Shown one piece after another: positions 1 through 9,372 of a stretch of DNA of 12,104 bases. How positions within the stretch are numbered: the first letter of the stretch is position 1; each line of letters begins with the position of its first letter. The DNA is taken from NCBI GenBank assembly GCA_946534745.1, contig CAMNDA010000408.1, forward strand, positions 1 to 12,104, written 5' to 3'. Both the position numbers and the translations under genes were made by a program. The notes below the pieces were generated by a model. The model did no database searches and had not been told where the DNA came from. It worked only from the letters and a program-made list of their open reading frames with translations. Source of the DNA: an uncultured Verrucomicrobiota bacterium. GTDB taxonomy: Bacteria; Verrucomicrobiota; Kiritimatiellia; RFP12; UBA3636.

Positions 1-1873
1 CGAGCTGGCGGGAGAGGAGCGGGTGGTCCTTGTCGTCCGGCAGGACGACGAGGACGTCGCCGTATCCGGAGCCCTGGCTCTTGTGGACGGTGATCGCGTA
101 GGCGAGCTCGTGCTCCGGAAGCTGCGAGACGGGGCAGGCCACGACGCCTTTTCCGCGCGGGAAGAGGACGACGACATCGCCCTTTCCCCGCTTGACGGTG
201 ACGCCGACGTCGCCGTTGTCCAGCGTCCGGGAGTTCTTCGTCACGATCACGGGGATGCCGCTCTCGACGAGCGGCTCCGACGGGTTCCTGCCGAGGCGCT
301 CCTTCAGAAGCAGGTCGTTCACGTGCTCGACGCCGAAGGACCCTTTCCGCACGACTGTGAGGATGCGCGACTTGTCCAGCTCCTCGAAGAGGTCGTGGAC
401 GTCGGCTTCGGCCAGCCCCTCCAACGGCTTGCCGAGGTGCGCGGCGGCGTCCGCCAGCACCGCGAGCCGGCCGCCCTTGCCGAGTCCGTGCGCCTTCGCC
501 CAGCCGATCAGAAGCTTGTCAATCGTCTCGCGCAACTGCATTCTGCCTTTCACATCGGATTCGTCGAGCTTGGCGAGCCGGCGGAAGAAGCAGCCGCCAC
601 CCGTCTTGCCGGGGGGATTGACCCAAGCGTCTCCGTCCACCCGCGATTCGTCCGAGAGGATCGCATCGCTCTTCCCTCTGTTGATTTCGTCGGCGCACGT
701 CCTCAGCCGGCCCGTGAAACGATGGGACGTCTTCAGCTCGACGAAGGCGCCCGAGGAGGCATCGTCCTTGCCGAGAAGCTTTGTCAGGTCGCCCAGGACG
801 GCGCCGGCGTCGACGGACGGAAGCTGGTGTCTGTCGCCGAGCAGCACGAGCCGGCAGTCCTTGCGAAGCGCCGCGAGCAGCGACCGCATCAGGAGCAGAT
901 CGACCATCGAGCATTCGTCGACGACGACGACGCGGTGCGGGAGGGGGTTCTCCGCATTGTGGGCCCAGTTCGGCGGGAACCCTCCGAGAAGGCCATGGAT
1001 CGTGGAAGCCGACATGGTGGAGATTTCCGAGCGGACCCTCTGGTCCCCCTCTCCGCGGTCGACGGCCTTCTCGCATTGGTCTGCGAGCGCCTCCACCATC
1101 CGCCGCCTAGCCCGGCCGGTAGGTGCGGCGAGGGCCACGTCGGCGGGCTTGAGCCCGGTCTTCGCGAAGAGCGCCCGGAGAATCGAGCAAAGAACGGTGG
1201 TCTTGCCCGTGCCGGGACCGCCTGTGACGACGGCGAAACGGTTCTCGACGGCGGCGCGCACGGCGAGGCGCTGGTCGGTGTCAAGGGACTCGTCCCTCGG
1301 ATTGCCGTCCTTGTCTCTCCCTGTGTAGGCCGAAACGGCGTCGAGCTCGGCGTCCGAGAGGACGTCGTCGGTCGTGCCGATCCGGTCGTGGATTGCCTTG
1401 CCGACCTCCTTCACGGCCTCGCCGTACTTGTCGAAATACCAGAATCCCCGGGCGTCCTTCTTCACGATGTCGCCCGCGAGCGGGGCGGCGGCCTTCACGG
1501 CTTCCTCCCACTCGGCATCGACAGCCGTCCGGAGCTCGGCAGCGGCGGACGTCACGTCCTCGCCATCCGCCCGGCGGCGACAGGCGTCCGCCAGAAGGGC
1601 GCCGCGCTGGTTCTCCTTGCGAGCAATATCGAACGCGGTGTTGCCCTCCCGGAGCGACACGAACATCGCCGCGAGGAAGAGATAGGCGTGCGAATCGGTC
1701 TCCGGCTTGCGGCCGACGATGTCGCGCGCCGTCTGCAGTTCGCCTAGCGAGACGGCGCGCGCCGCCAGAAGACGCGCGAGGATGTCGCGGACGGCCATGT
1801 CCGCCTCGGCATTGCCACCGGGGATTTCAAAGAGCCGCAGCAGGCGATTCGCCTCTTCCTTCGTCATTTTCAT
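1..1873 (-). CDS. recD: RecD, exodeoxyribonuclease V alpha subunit (5'-3' helicase), 3' end cut by window edge
   Basis: Helicase subunit that moves 5'-3' in the RecBCD complex. The minus-strand frame is open from the ATG at 1873 to the window edge, giving 624 visible residues; E. coli RecD is about 608, so only a short C-terminus should be missing. Visible motifs: Walker A VTGGPGTGKTT (about 216-226), motif Ia APTGRA (250-255), Walker B VVVDECSMVD (316-325), motif III LGDRHQLPSVDAGAVLGDL (345-363), and a UvrD_C_2-type motif VI AYAITVHKSQGSGYGDVLVV (591-610). Residues 1-200 form the less conserved N-terminal region that in E. coli contacts RecC. The start is supported by GGAGG (1881-1885) 7 nt upstream and by the ATGA overlap with the recB stop; a second ATG at 1867 is possible. 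Motif II has DECS rather than the common DEAS. Shadow frames hid this gene, but my own translation shows no stop. Confidence 0.96.
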   Translation of the reverse strand, partial: MKMTKEEANRLLRLFEIPGGNAEADMAVRDILARLLAARAVSLGELQTARDIVGRKPETDSHAYLFLAAMFVSLREGNTAFDIARKENQRGALLADACRRRADGEDVTSAAAELRTAVDAEWEEAVKAAAPLAGDIVKKDARGFWYFDKYGEAVKEVGKAIHDRIGTTDDVLSDAELDAVSAYTGRDKDGNPRDESLDTDQRLAVRAAVENRFAVVTGGPGTGKTTVLCSILRALFAKTGLKPADVALAAPTGRARRRMVEALADQCEKAVDRGEGDQRVRSEISTMSASTIHGLLGGFPPNWAHNAENPLPHRVVVVDECSMVDLLLMRSLLAALRKDCRLVLLGDRHQLPSVDAGAVLGDLTKLLGKDDASSGAFVELKTSHRFTGRLRTCADEINRGKSDAILSDESRVDGDAWVNPPGKTGGGCFFRRLAKLDESDVKGRMQLRETIDKLLIGWAKAHGLGKGGRLAVLADAAAHLGKPLEGLAEADVHDLFEELDKSRILTVVRKGSFGVEHVNDLLLKERLGRNPSEPLVESGIPVIVTKNSRTLDNGDVGVTVKRGKGDVVVLFPRGKGVVACPVSQLPEHELAYAITVHKSQGSGYGDVLVVLPDDKDHPLLSRQL

Positions 1874-4800
1874 TCCGCATCCTCCCTCTCCGCCTTGATT
1901 GCCGGATTGTCCGCGACCTCCGCGCGGAACTGCTCGATCACGGCGTCGTCGACCGGGGTCGAGAAAACATCGTCCTTCACCCCTTGCAGGAACGCGCGGA
2001 CGAAGAAGTACGCCACGCCGGCGAGCGTTTCGTCGCGCCCCTTCAGCCAGGCGTCGGCCGCGAGGGCGTAGAGCTTGTACTGGAGATGGTAGCCGCTGTC
2101 CTCCATCGCCGCTTCGACGTGGGTGCGGCCGCTTCTCTTCGAGGGATCGTCGTACTTCGTCAGCGAGTTCGTCTTCCAGTCGATGATGAAGACCTTCTTC
2201 ACGCCGTTTTCATCCGTGCGGCGGACGAGCAGGTCGATCGCCCCGTTGAACGCGCCCTCGCGGTTGTACGGAAGGACTCGGTCCAGCACCACCGGCTCCG
2301 AACACACGAAGGCCGTTTCGGCGAGGCGGTCCTTGTGGCGAATTTCGCGCAGCCGGAACCGACAGCCGCCGAAATCGAGCGGGATGTCGAGCGCGTGCCG
2401 GACCATCCGGAGGAAGGCCTTGGCCGTGGAGTCTCCGCCCTCCTCGACGTCCTTCACGGAATTGCCCCTCATCTTCTCGCGGATCAGGCCGAGGAGCTCC
2501 TCCTCCTTGTCCGGGTCGCGTGCGTTCGTGAACCCGACCTGCCCTTCGTCCTCGTCGTTTTTGCAGAGCGCCTCCATCGTCTCGTGGAAGACGTTGCCGC
2601 AGATATTGCCGCCGGGGAGGAGGGAATTCGTGTCCGTTGTCTCGGGTTCCTCTTCCGGCTCGTCGCCCGTCCGTGGGGCGCCGGACCCCGGAGCCACCTC
2701 AAGAGGAGACGGCTTGCCGTTCTTCGATCCGTCCTTCTTCTCCTTCTTCCTGTGCATCGACGTAAAGGAGTCCCATTGCAGGCGGAAGCTCTTGTTCCAC
2801 TTCAAGCCGGCAAGTTTTTCCCGGTCGTCGTCCGACATTCTCACGGCATCTCCGACCGGAGCCGCGGTCTCCGGCTTGACGGAATCGGCTTGCGATGTCG
2901 CAGCCGAAGTTTCGGTTTTCGGCGGGAAGGCGGCGGCGCGTTTCTCCTCCGTGTCGAACCAGGACTGGATGGCCTGGCCGAGGAATCCGTGCTCCGAACG
3001 GGCAAGGAGCGGGGATCCGTCGCTTCCGATGCCCGTTCCCCAGGCCCGCGCGGACCACGGGAGGTAGATCCGGTGCTCGGCGCGCGTGAGTGCGACGTAG
3101 AAGAGCCGGCGGGCCTCCTCGCGGAGCGCGGGCTGCTCGTCCTCGGGGGTCTTCTTCTTGTTGAACGGCGCGGAGAATCCGGCCGCGACGAAGACGACGG
3201 GGAACTGGAGCCCCTTGGCGGCGTGCATCGTCATGATCTGCACGCGGTCCGCGCCGCTGTCCTTCCCGAAGAGCTCGCCGTCCTCGCCGGCGGAATCGTC
3301 CTTCCTGCGCCAGGCGCGCAGCGTGGCGGAGAAGTCGGCGACGGTCCGGGCGAGACGGCCGCGTTTCGCAAGCAGGAGGTCGAAGATCTGGCGCACGGCG
3401 GTGCGGGAACGGTTGAAGGCGTGGATGTCGGCGCCCGGGGAGGCGAGCGCCGTGCAGGGGTCGGACATCGCCTTCTCGAAGAGCTCGTTCCACTTCCTCT
3501 TGTCGGCAAATTTCCGAAGGGCTTCGACGAAGGCGTCGAACGCCGGGAACGTCGCGAACTGCGGCAGCCGCGCGGGCTCGATGCCGAAGATTGGCGACAC
3601 GAGCAGCGCCGTGCGGTTTCCGGCGTCGGTGGGCTTCTCGAGGTAGTCGAGGAGCGCCTGGACGCCCTCCGCCTCCGGCGAGTCGAAGAGCCCCCGCTGC
3701 TTGTACTGCCCGTAGGGGATGCCGTGCCGGGCCAGGACGCGCCGCACCATGATCGCGTCCCGGTTCGCCTTGACGAGGACGCACATGTCCCGGTAGCGGA
3801 AGCGGTGCGACTTCGGGTTTCCTTCCTTGTCGAGCATTTTGTAGGCCGGATCCAGGGCGTGGAGGCGCTCCATCTCCTGCGCCGCTCGCTCCATGAAGAC
3901 GGGCAGGCAGACGGAGACATTGCCGAAACCACCGGATTCGGGCACATTGTCCTTCAAGCGGCCGGGCATCGATTCGAGCAGGCGGACGGGGTCCGGCTCC
4001 GCCTCTTCAACGAGGCCGTGGACACGATTCCCGTTTTCGTCCTTTCTGTCGCCGAACTTCTCGTTTCCATCCTCCGGATACCGAACCGCTTTGTATGGGA
4101 TGCCATCCCCGGCCGCGCCGGCCGCGAACCACTCCCCGGCAAAGAGGCCGTTAAACGCATCGACGAGGGCAGGCTTCGCGCGGAAAGTCTCCGGGAGCGA
4201 AAGCTCCTGCCCGCCGGCGTCCAGGACTTCCGCCTTGGCCTTGCCATAGACGCGCACATCCGCGCCGCGGAACGAGTAGATGGCCTGCTTGGGGTCGCCC
4301 ACGACGATTAGAAAGCCGGGCTTGCCGCCCTCGACTTTGTTCACCGCTTGAGAGAAGAGAATGCGGAAGATGTCCCACTGGCTTTGGTCGGTGTCCTGGA
4401 ATTCGTCGACGAGCGCCACGCGCCAGTGGGCCCGGATGGCATTGAAAAAGCTCGCCTGCGCGTCCGCGGCCTCGGGCGTCCCGGGTTTCTTGCGGACGAC
4501 CTCCGAGGCGCTCTCGACCATGTCGTCGAACGGCAGCAGCGCGGCGGCCTTCTTGAATTCCTCGAACAGCGGAATCGCGAGGTTCAAGAGTTCGATCGCA
4601 AGCTCCTTCTGATTCTTCCGGGATGCCGCCTTGCCCATTTTCTTCAGCGCGGCGCCAAGGTTTTCGATCGGTTTCCTGCAATTGGGAATTGAATTGAAAA
4701 GTTTACCACCCTGCTTGCCATTCATAACGGAAATGTAGTTCCACTTTCGGATCGTTGAATCGAGATCCTCTAGATTGTTTGGAACCGGGCAAGAGGCGAG

Positions 4801-5544
4801 TTCGTCGGCGAAATCCGCTTCCGTTGGCCGTGCGAGATTGTCGAAGTTCTTCTCAAGCCAAGCGTAGAAAGTAGCAGGCTTGGAGTTCCAAAACTGAGCA
4901 TTGTCGACAATGTATTTTCCGACATTTCCGACTCCCAGCGCGACCAGTTCGGCGTGGGCCTTCCGAACGGCGGGGGCGGCATTCCCGACGGCGACGTCGA
5001 GCTCCTCGCGCCACTCGTCCGGAGCCGTCTTCCCGATCTTCTTCCCGACCTCCTCGACCAGCTTGTCGACGGATTCCATCCCGGCGGCCTTCAGCGCCGC
5101 GGACAATCCATCGGGGCAGAGCGCCTTGAAGTCCGAACCCTTCAGCGCGTCCAGGATGGCGCGACGGGCCAGCGCAGCGCCGTCGCCGCCGATGTCGCAC
5201 TGCATCGGGACGCCGTTCTCGAAGGCGAATTCGGTCAGGAGCTGCCGGCAGAACGAGTGGATCGTGCAGATCGTCGTCTCGTCGAAGTCGGGCGGAAGGC
5301 ATCCCTCCTTCTCCAGCGCCTCGCGGACGCGGTTCTTGAGTTCGGCGGCCGCCTTCTCCGTGAACGTGACGAGAAGGATTTCCCGCGGGGAATACCCCTT
5401 CTCCCGGATGAGCTTCACCACGATGCTCTCAAGCGCGTAGGTCTTGCCCGTGCCGGCCGACGCTTCGATGATGGCGTCGCGCCCGTAGTCGAGCTGGTTC
5501 CAGACATAGCGCTTGTCCGTCCATCTTTTTTCACTGTTCGCCAT
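1870..5544 (-). CDS. recB: RecB, exodeoxyribonuclease V beta subunit (3'-5' helicase and nuclease)
   Basis: Superfamily 1A helicase with a C-terminal nuclease domain, 1224 aa (E. coli RecB is about 1180). Helicase motifs in order: Walker A ASAGTGKT (28-35), Ia VTFTEKAAAE (59-68), TIHSFC (95-100), motif II VDEFQDTD (379-386), motif III GDPKQAIYSFRG (416-427), motif IV ETFR (452-455), motif V MTMHAAKGLQF (771-781), motif VI LFYVALTRAEH (814-824). A polar linker (about 865-975) leads to the RecB-type PD-(D/E)XK nuclease with GNVFH (His987), GAIDLL (Asp1104), IIDWKTN (Asp1122, Lys1124) and HLQYKLY (Gln1155, Tyr1156), so the nuclease looks intact. It should generate and trim 3' ends and load RecA. 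I chose the ATG at 5544 over the GTG at 5553 because the AAGGAG is 10 nt from the ATG but only 1 nt from the GTG. It sits 1 nt after the recC stop and overlaps recD by 4 bp. Bases 4681-4920 are unusually AT-rich. Confidence 0.97.
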   Translation of the reverse strand: MANSEKRWTDKRYVWNQLDYGRDAIIEASAGTGKTYALESIVVKLIREKGYSPREILLVTFTEKAAAELKNRVREALEKEGCLPPDFDETTICTIHSFCRQLLTEFAFENGVPMQCDIGGDGAALARRAILDALKGSDFKALCPDGLSAALKAAGMESVDKLVEEVGKKIGKTAPDEWREELDVAVGNAAPAVRKAHAELVALGVGNVGKYIVDNAQFWNSKPATFYAWLEKNFDNLARPTEADFADELASCPVPNNLEDLDSTIRKWNYISVMNGKQGGKLFNSIPNCRKPIENLGAALKKMGKAASRKNQKELAIELLNLAIPLFEEFKKAAALLPFDDMVESASEVVRKKPGTPEAADAQASFFNAIRAHWRVALVDEFQDTDQSQWDIFRILFSQAVNKVEGGKPGFLIVVGDPKQAIYSFRGADVRVYGKAKAEVLDAGGQELSLPETFRAKPALVDAFNGLFAGEWFAAGAAGDGIPYKAVRYPEDGNEKFGDRKDENGNRVHGLVEEAEPDPVRLLESMPGRLKDNVPESGGFGNVSVCLPVFMERAAQEMERLHALDPAYKMLDKEGNPKSHRFRYRDMCVLVKANRDAIMVRRVLARHGIPYGQYKQRGLFDSPEAEGVQALLDYLEKPTDAGNRTALLVSPIFGIEPARLPQFATFPAFDAFVEALRKFADKRKWNELFEKAMSDPCTALASPGADIHAFNRSRTAVRQIFDLLLAKRGRLARTVADFSATLRAWRRKDDSAGEDGELFGKDSGADRVQIMTMHAAKGLQFPVVFVAAGFSAPFNKKKTPEDEQPALREEARRLFYVALTRAEHRIYLPWSARAWGTGIGSDGSPLLARSEHGFLGQAIQSWFDTEEKRAAAFPPKTETSAATSQADSVKPETAAPVGDAVRMSDDDREKLAGLKWNKSFRLQWDSFTSMHRKKEKKDGSKNGKPSPLEVAPGSGAPRTGDEPEEEPETTDTNSLLPGGNICGNVFHETMEALCKNDEDEGQVGFTNARDPDKEEELLGLIREKMRGNSVKDVEEGGDSTAKAFLRMVRHALDIPLDFGGCRFRLREIRHKDRLAETAFVCSEPVVLDRVLPYNREGAFNGAIDLLVRRTDENGVKKVFIIDWKTNSLTKYDDPSKRSGRTHVEAAMEDSGYHLQYKLYALAADAWLKGRDETLAGVAYFFVRAFLQGVKDDVFSTPVDDAVIEQFRAEVADNPAIKAEREDAE
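1881..1885 (-). promoter_or_regulatory. Ribosome binding site of recD
   Basis: GGAGG on the minus strand lies 7 nt before the ATG at 1873, inside the last codons of recB. It supports translational coupling through the 4-bp overlap 1870-1873, where recB TGA and recD ATG share bases. Confidence 0.75.
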
Positions 5545-5545
5545 T

Positions 5546-8500
5546 TCAGACACTCTCCTTGCGAACGCCGTCCAGGATCCGCTTGAACCAATTCTCGTAT
5601 CTCGACTTCACGTCGGCGACGTCGTTCGCGGCGTCGCCGTCGCCCCCTTCGCCGGGGAACCGTCCCATCGGACCGACCGTTTCGTCGACGACCAGGCCGT
5701 TGTCGAAGCCCTTCCTCTCGCCGGAATCCCAATCCTTCGAGAACGAATCGACGGTCGACCGCCACTCCGCGTCATCCTTCGGGGCCTTTTCGGCGATCTT
5801 CCCGTCCTTCTTCGCCTTTTCGAACGCCTTCGCGAGGTCGGAGTATCCGAAGTCGAGATACACGCCGTCCTCCGAATCGTCCAGATAGCGCAGGTAGGCG
5901 CCGGAGACCTTGTCGAGCCAGGTTCTCGCCTCTTCGGGCGTGGCCGTCCACTCCCACGCGTTGTGGAGGCATTTGTCGATGTCGGCAATGCCGACCCGTA
6001 GCGTTCGCGCATCGGCGCCGGTCTCCCCGGCGACCTTCGCGACCCAGGCGACAAACGGCTTCAGCATGGCCTTGGGCGGAAACGGCGTTTGATTGATTTC
6101 TCCTTTTTTCCTTCCCCTTGAATCGCCGCATTTGTTGAACTGGAGAATCCGGCTCTCCCCTCCCGCGACCTTCCAATCCTTGGTTTTGGCGGTGAAAAGT
6201 CGTTCAGGAAGGTGCTTCTCGCATGGGCCCTCACTTGCGGGGAACACGGTTCGCACGGGATCGGGTTTCTCCCAGTCGTTCGGCAGGAATCCGTCCGCGA
6301 AGCTCTTCAGAGCCTGAAGGTCCTTGTTGCTGAATTTTTCGGATGTCTTGTCGATGGAATACGTTCCGAAGAATCCTTCCGCCTCGGGCAGGGCCCCCTT
6401 GGCGGCGAAGGATTCGTAGACTTCCTTGATCTCGTCCGGGGTTCCGCCACACGCCTCGTCGAGCAGTTTCCGGTTGAACGCCCACTGCACCGGGCCGTAG
6501 GGGATTTCGAGTGGTGCTTCGGGGTCGATGGAGCCGTCCCGGTATCCCTCGACACCGATTCCATACAAGTGCTGAAGCACGGCGCGGAGGGGCTTTTCGA
6601 GGAAATCGGCCAGGTCGTCCGTCCGAATCTCGACGCGACCGCCCGCCGAAGCCTCCCGGCCGTCCCGCCTGGCGGGCTCCCCGAGCGCAATGCGGCGCTC
6701 GACGTCCGAATACGTCGGGAGAAGGCCGGCGTACCAGTCGTCGGGCCAGGCGATCGGGCCGACGGGACTCTCGGGCAGGTCCTTCTCGGCGTGCCCGTCC
6801 AGATGATGGAGGAAATCGGCCTCCTCGGCGCGCTCGAGGAGCGGCGCCTGCACCTCGCGGAACTCGCTCTTCCTTTCCTTTCCGTCCTTGTCCGCCGTCG
6901 TCGGCAGGACGTAGTCCGAAAGGAACTTCTCCAGCTCGCAGACCATTCCGGAGGGGAAGAGCTCGGCGTCCTTGACGGGCTCGAGGCACGGATACGAGAG
7001 GACGAGCCGGTCCTGCACGGCCATCAGCGTCTCGAGGAAGAGGTGCTTCCGGACGGCCGTGGGCTGGACGTCGCCGAGCGACCGCGCCGCGCCCGGGATC
7101 TCGAGCGTCGTGGCGGAGTCGCGCCCGGGGAACATCCCCTCGCCCATCCCGAGCACGAAGACCTGCTTGAACGGCACGGGGCGCATCGGCACGAGCCCGG
7201 CGACCGTGACGCCGTTCGTGAGGTAGCTTCCCCTCTGGCACTTGACGCCGCCGACGAACTGCTCGACGGCCGCGACGACCAGCTCGAATTCCTGTTCTCC
7301 GGGCATGGTGTAAAGGGAGGAGAGCGTCCCGAAGACCTGGCCCTTCACCGGACCTTCCAGCTTGTCGTTGTAATCGACCGCGAGGAACTCGTTGGCAATC
7401 CGGCGCAGTTCGTCTGCCCACGTTGGACCGCCAGTGTCTTTTTCCTTTTCCTCGGGCGGCTTCGCGCACCGGCGCTTTTTTCCGGTCAGGTCGTGGAGCT
7501 CGCGGTACAGTGTCTCCACGACTTCCGAGAACTTCAGCGCGGAGGCGTCGTCGCCGCCGTCCCAGACGGAGAGATCCTCCCGGCCCACCGCCACGCGGCC
7601 GAGCCGGAGGCGTCGCAGCGCTCGGTCCCAGGAGAGGTTTCCGAAGTCGCCCTTGTCGTCAAAGCTGTCGAACGCCCCGATGTCCTTGGCATAGCCCCTC
7701 CATTCCGCGACGTCGTCCGGGCCGAAGGAGAGCGCGCGCTGCACGCACGGATTGTCGAGGACGGCGAAGAGCGTCTCGCGCGAAAGGCCGTCGCGGGCGA
7801 GGGCCATCAGCCCCAGGAAGCCCTGCAGGTAGGCGCTGTCCTCGGCGGCGGTTGTGTCGATGAGCGCGTAGGGGATCTGCCCGCGCCCGTCGAAGACGGC
7901 CTCGATCACGGGGCGGTAGGTCGCCATGTCCGGCACCAGCACGGCGATGTCGGAGAACTTGCATCTCCGGCCGTCGCCCCACGGACGCTTTCCGGCATCC
8001 CCTTGCGGCCCCCACACGGCGCCGAGGATGGCGTTGTGGACCGTCTCCACCTCGCGCCGGATCCCCGGCGCGGCGACGATCTGGATGGAGGCGTCCTGCT
8101 TCGCGACGCGGTCCTCTCCAAGCTTGACGCCGCCCTCCCCGGCCACGTCCTCCCCGGCGAAGGTTCGAATGGAGCGCTGGACCTTGGCCAGCATCGTTTC
8201 CTTTTCGCCGAAGCCGACGGAATCCAGCCGATCCCACTTGAAGGGAAACGGAGTGTCCGAATTGCCGTTCTTCTCCTCCAGTTCGACGAGCAGACGCAGC
8301 GTCTCGCGCCCGGCCGCGCCCCACTGCTGGAGAAGGGGGTGCGTCATCTCGAGATCGGCGTCGGCCGTCGGGAGCCGCCGCAGAAGCTCCTTCTTGGTTT
8401 CGATGTCGCCCCAGTATTCCAGACAGACGTTGTTGTGGTAGAAGACAATATCGCGGGTCGGGGCGAGCCAGTTCAGAATCTCGGCCTGGAGCGGCGAGAG

Positions 8501-9244
8501 CGTCGAGAGGCCGAAGAAGTAGATCGGGAGTTTGTCGCTGGACGGCTGGACTTTCTTCTCCAAGACTCGGTTGAAGAGCTGGCGCAGCGAAAGCTTTTCG
8601 CCGTCGGGCGGGTAGATTCCTTCCTTTCCGAAGAGCTTTTTCGCGAGGGCCGCCTCGGCCGCTTCGACGCCCACCGGCGCCCCGTCGCCTTTCGCGCTAC
8701 AGCCCAGGATCCACTTTTCCACGATTTCGCGGTAGCGGTAGACCTCGTACTTGTCCATGAGCTCGGCGAGCTTCACGGCGAGCTGCCAGGCCATCCGCGC
8801 CTTCTCGCGCGAGGCCATCCGCGCCTTCTCGCGCGAGTCGATGGTCAGCGGGCCGTCGTTGCCGTCGGCGACGTACCTGCGGAACGGCGCGAGCGCCCCG
8901 AAGTCGTCCTTCGGTATCTTCTTGTCCAGAAGGATGGACAGGATGCCGACCGTGTAGTCCCCGTCCGGATGCTGCTTCGGGGTCTTTCCGGGGCCCTCCT
9001 TCTTCAGGCATCCGGCCAGGACCTTGAAGAGATGGTTCTCAATGAACGGGAACTCGACCCCCATGCAGAGTTCGGGCGTGTCCGCGAACACTCGGATGCG
9101 AAGCCACTTCGCGAGGTTCGTGTTCGGCACGACGACCGTCGAGAAGGAGAAGGAATCGGATTTCTTCCGCTCCTCGACGAGCCTCTCCTTCAGGTGGTGC
9201 GCGAGATCCTCGATCTTGTCGCTGTAGTAGATGTGCAAGGGCAT
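5546..9244 (-). CDS. recC: RecC, exodeoxyribonuclease V gamma subunit
   Basis: Structural and Chi-scanning subunit of RecBCD, 1232 aa (E. coli RecC is about 1122). Recognised from the N-terminal LHIYYSDKIEDL with VVVPNTNLAKWLRI (38-51), matching E. coli RecC's YHSN and MAQWL regions. Others are IYFFGLSTLSPLQ (241-253), DIAVLVPDMATYRPVIEAVF (432-451), and the diagnostic VAGLVPMRPVPFKQVFVLGM (681-700) followed by GEGMFP. The C-terminal third has the RecC inactive nuclease-like domain (LADFLEKPLRAVL, about 878-890). No Walker A is seen, as expected of RecC. An upstream in-frame Met at 9355 is rejected: the ATG at 9244 has GAGGAG (9253-9258) 8 nt before it and aligns with known RecC N-termini. 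Residues 137-152 are a perfect duplication of SREKARMA. First gene of recCBD, about 40 nt downstream of a good promoter. Confidence 0.96.
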   Translation of the reverse strand: MPLHIYYSDKIEDLAHHLKERLVEERKKSDSFSFSTVVVPNTNLAKWLRIRVFADTPELCMGVEFPFIENHLFKVLAGCLKKEGPGKTPKQHPDGDYTVGILSILLDKKIPKDDFGALAPFRRYVADGNDGPLTIDSREKARMASREKARMAWQLAVKLAELMDKYEVYRYREIVEKWILGCSAKGDGAPVGVEAAEAALAKKLFGKEGIYPPDGEKLSLRQLFNRVLEKKVQPSSDKLPIYFFGLSTLSPLQAEILNWLAPTRDIVFYHNNVCLEYWGDIETKKELLRRLPTADADLEMTHPLLQQWGAAGRETLRLLVELEEKNGNSDTPFPFKWDRLDSVGFGEKETMLAKVQRSIRTFAGEDVAGEGGVKLGEDRVAKQDASIQIVAAPGIRREVETVHNAILGAVWGPQGDAGKRPWGDGRRCKFSDIAVLVPDMATYRPVIEAVFDGRGQIPYALIDTTAAEDSAYLQGFLGLMALARDGLSRETLFAVLDNPCVQRALSFGPDDVAEWRGYAKDIGAFDSFDDKGDFGNLSWDRALRRLRLGRVAVGREDLSVWDGGDDASALKFSEVVETLYRELHDLTGKKRRCAKPPEEKEKDTGGPTWADELRRIANEFLAVDYNDKLEGPVKGQVFGTLSSLYTMPGEQEFELVVAAVEQFVGGVKCQRGSYLTNGVTVAGLVPMRPVPFKQVFVLGMGEGMFPGRDSATTLEIPGAARSLGDVQPTAVRKHLFLETLMAVQDRLVLSYPCLEPVKDAELFPSGMVCELEKFLSDYVLPTTADKDGKERKSEFREVQAPLLERAEEADFLHHLDGHAEKDLPESPVGPIAWPDDWYAGLLPTYSDVERRIALGEPARRDGREASAGGRVEIRTDDLADFLEKPLRAVLQHLYGIGVEGYRDGSIDPEAPLEIPYGPVQWAFNRKLLDEACGGTPDEIKEVYESFAAKGALPEAEGFFGTYSIDKTSEKFSNKDLQALKSFADGFLPNDWEKPDPVRTVFPASEGPCEKHLPERLFTAKTKDWKVAGGESRILQFNKCGDSRGRKKGEINQTPFPPKAMLKPFVAWVAKVAGETGADARTLRVGIADIDKCLHNAWEWTATPEEARTWLDKVSGAYLRYLDDSEDGVYLDFGYSDLAKAFEKAKKDGKIAEKAPKDDAEWRSTVDSFSKDWDSGERKGFDNGLVVDETVGPMGRFPGEGGDGDAANDVADVKSRYENWFKRILDGVRKESV
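5555..5560 (-). promoter_or_regulatory. Ribosome binding site of recB, decides the start
   Basis: AAGGAG on the minus strand lies within the last codons of recC, 10 nt before the ATG at 5544. It would sit only 1 nt from the in-frame GTG at 5553, so the ATG is the better start. The recC stop (5546-5548) falls between this site and the ATG, which suits translational coupling. Confidence 0.7.
8790..8837 (-). repeat. Perfect 24-bp tandem duplication inside recC
   Basis: Units 8790-8813 and 8814-8837 are identical over 24 bp. On the minus strand they encode SREKARMA twice (residues 137-152), in frame and just before WQLAVKLAELMDKYEVYRY, a conserved helicase-like RecC segment. The perfect identity suggests a recent slippage or an assembly effect. 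Confidence 0.95.
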
Positions 9245-9290
9245 TCGGCTCTCTCCTCGTTCCTTTCCGCTTGTGTTCGGGGATGGGGGA

Positions 9291-9319
9291 AGTATACTCC
9301 GCCGCGGCCGGAAAATCAA
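9291..9319 (-). promoter_or_regulatory. Sigma70-type promoter of recCBD
   Basis: On the minus strand there is a -35 TTGATT (9319-9314), exactly 17 nt of spacer, and a -10 TATACT (9296-9291). Transcription would start near 9284, giving a leader of about 40 nt that contains the recC ribosome binding site GAGGAG (9253-9258). The AT-rich -10 stands out in GC-rich surroundings. This gives recCBD its own promoter, independent of the FGE-like gene upstream. The call is by consensus only. Confidence 0.68.
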
Positions 9320-9372
9320 CCGATCTGCGGCCTCGCAGGGCGTGGCGGCCGCCACGTCCGCATCGATTGAAT

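Noticed and set aside
23..1747. 574-aa plus-strand frame opposite recD
   Set aside because: Antisense shadow of recD; no recognisable motifs and Arg/Gly/Val-rich composition typical of GC-rich shadow frames.
1393..4311. 972-aa plus-strand frame
   Set aside because: Lies opposite recD and recB, which have full helicase and nuclease motifs; no domain seen in the plus-strand product.
5545..5553. GTG start of recB at 5553
   Set aside because: The AAGGAG would be only 1 nt away; the ATG at 5544 has a workable spacing.
9245..9355. N-terminal extension of RecC starting at the Met at 9355
   Set aside because: It would run through the promoter and leader; the ATG at 9244 has a good ribosome binding site and matches the RecC family N-terminus.
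6212..9370. 1052-aa plus-strand frame
   Set aside because: Shadow of recC; low-complexity Val/Arg/Leu/Glu composition and no motif.
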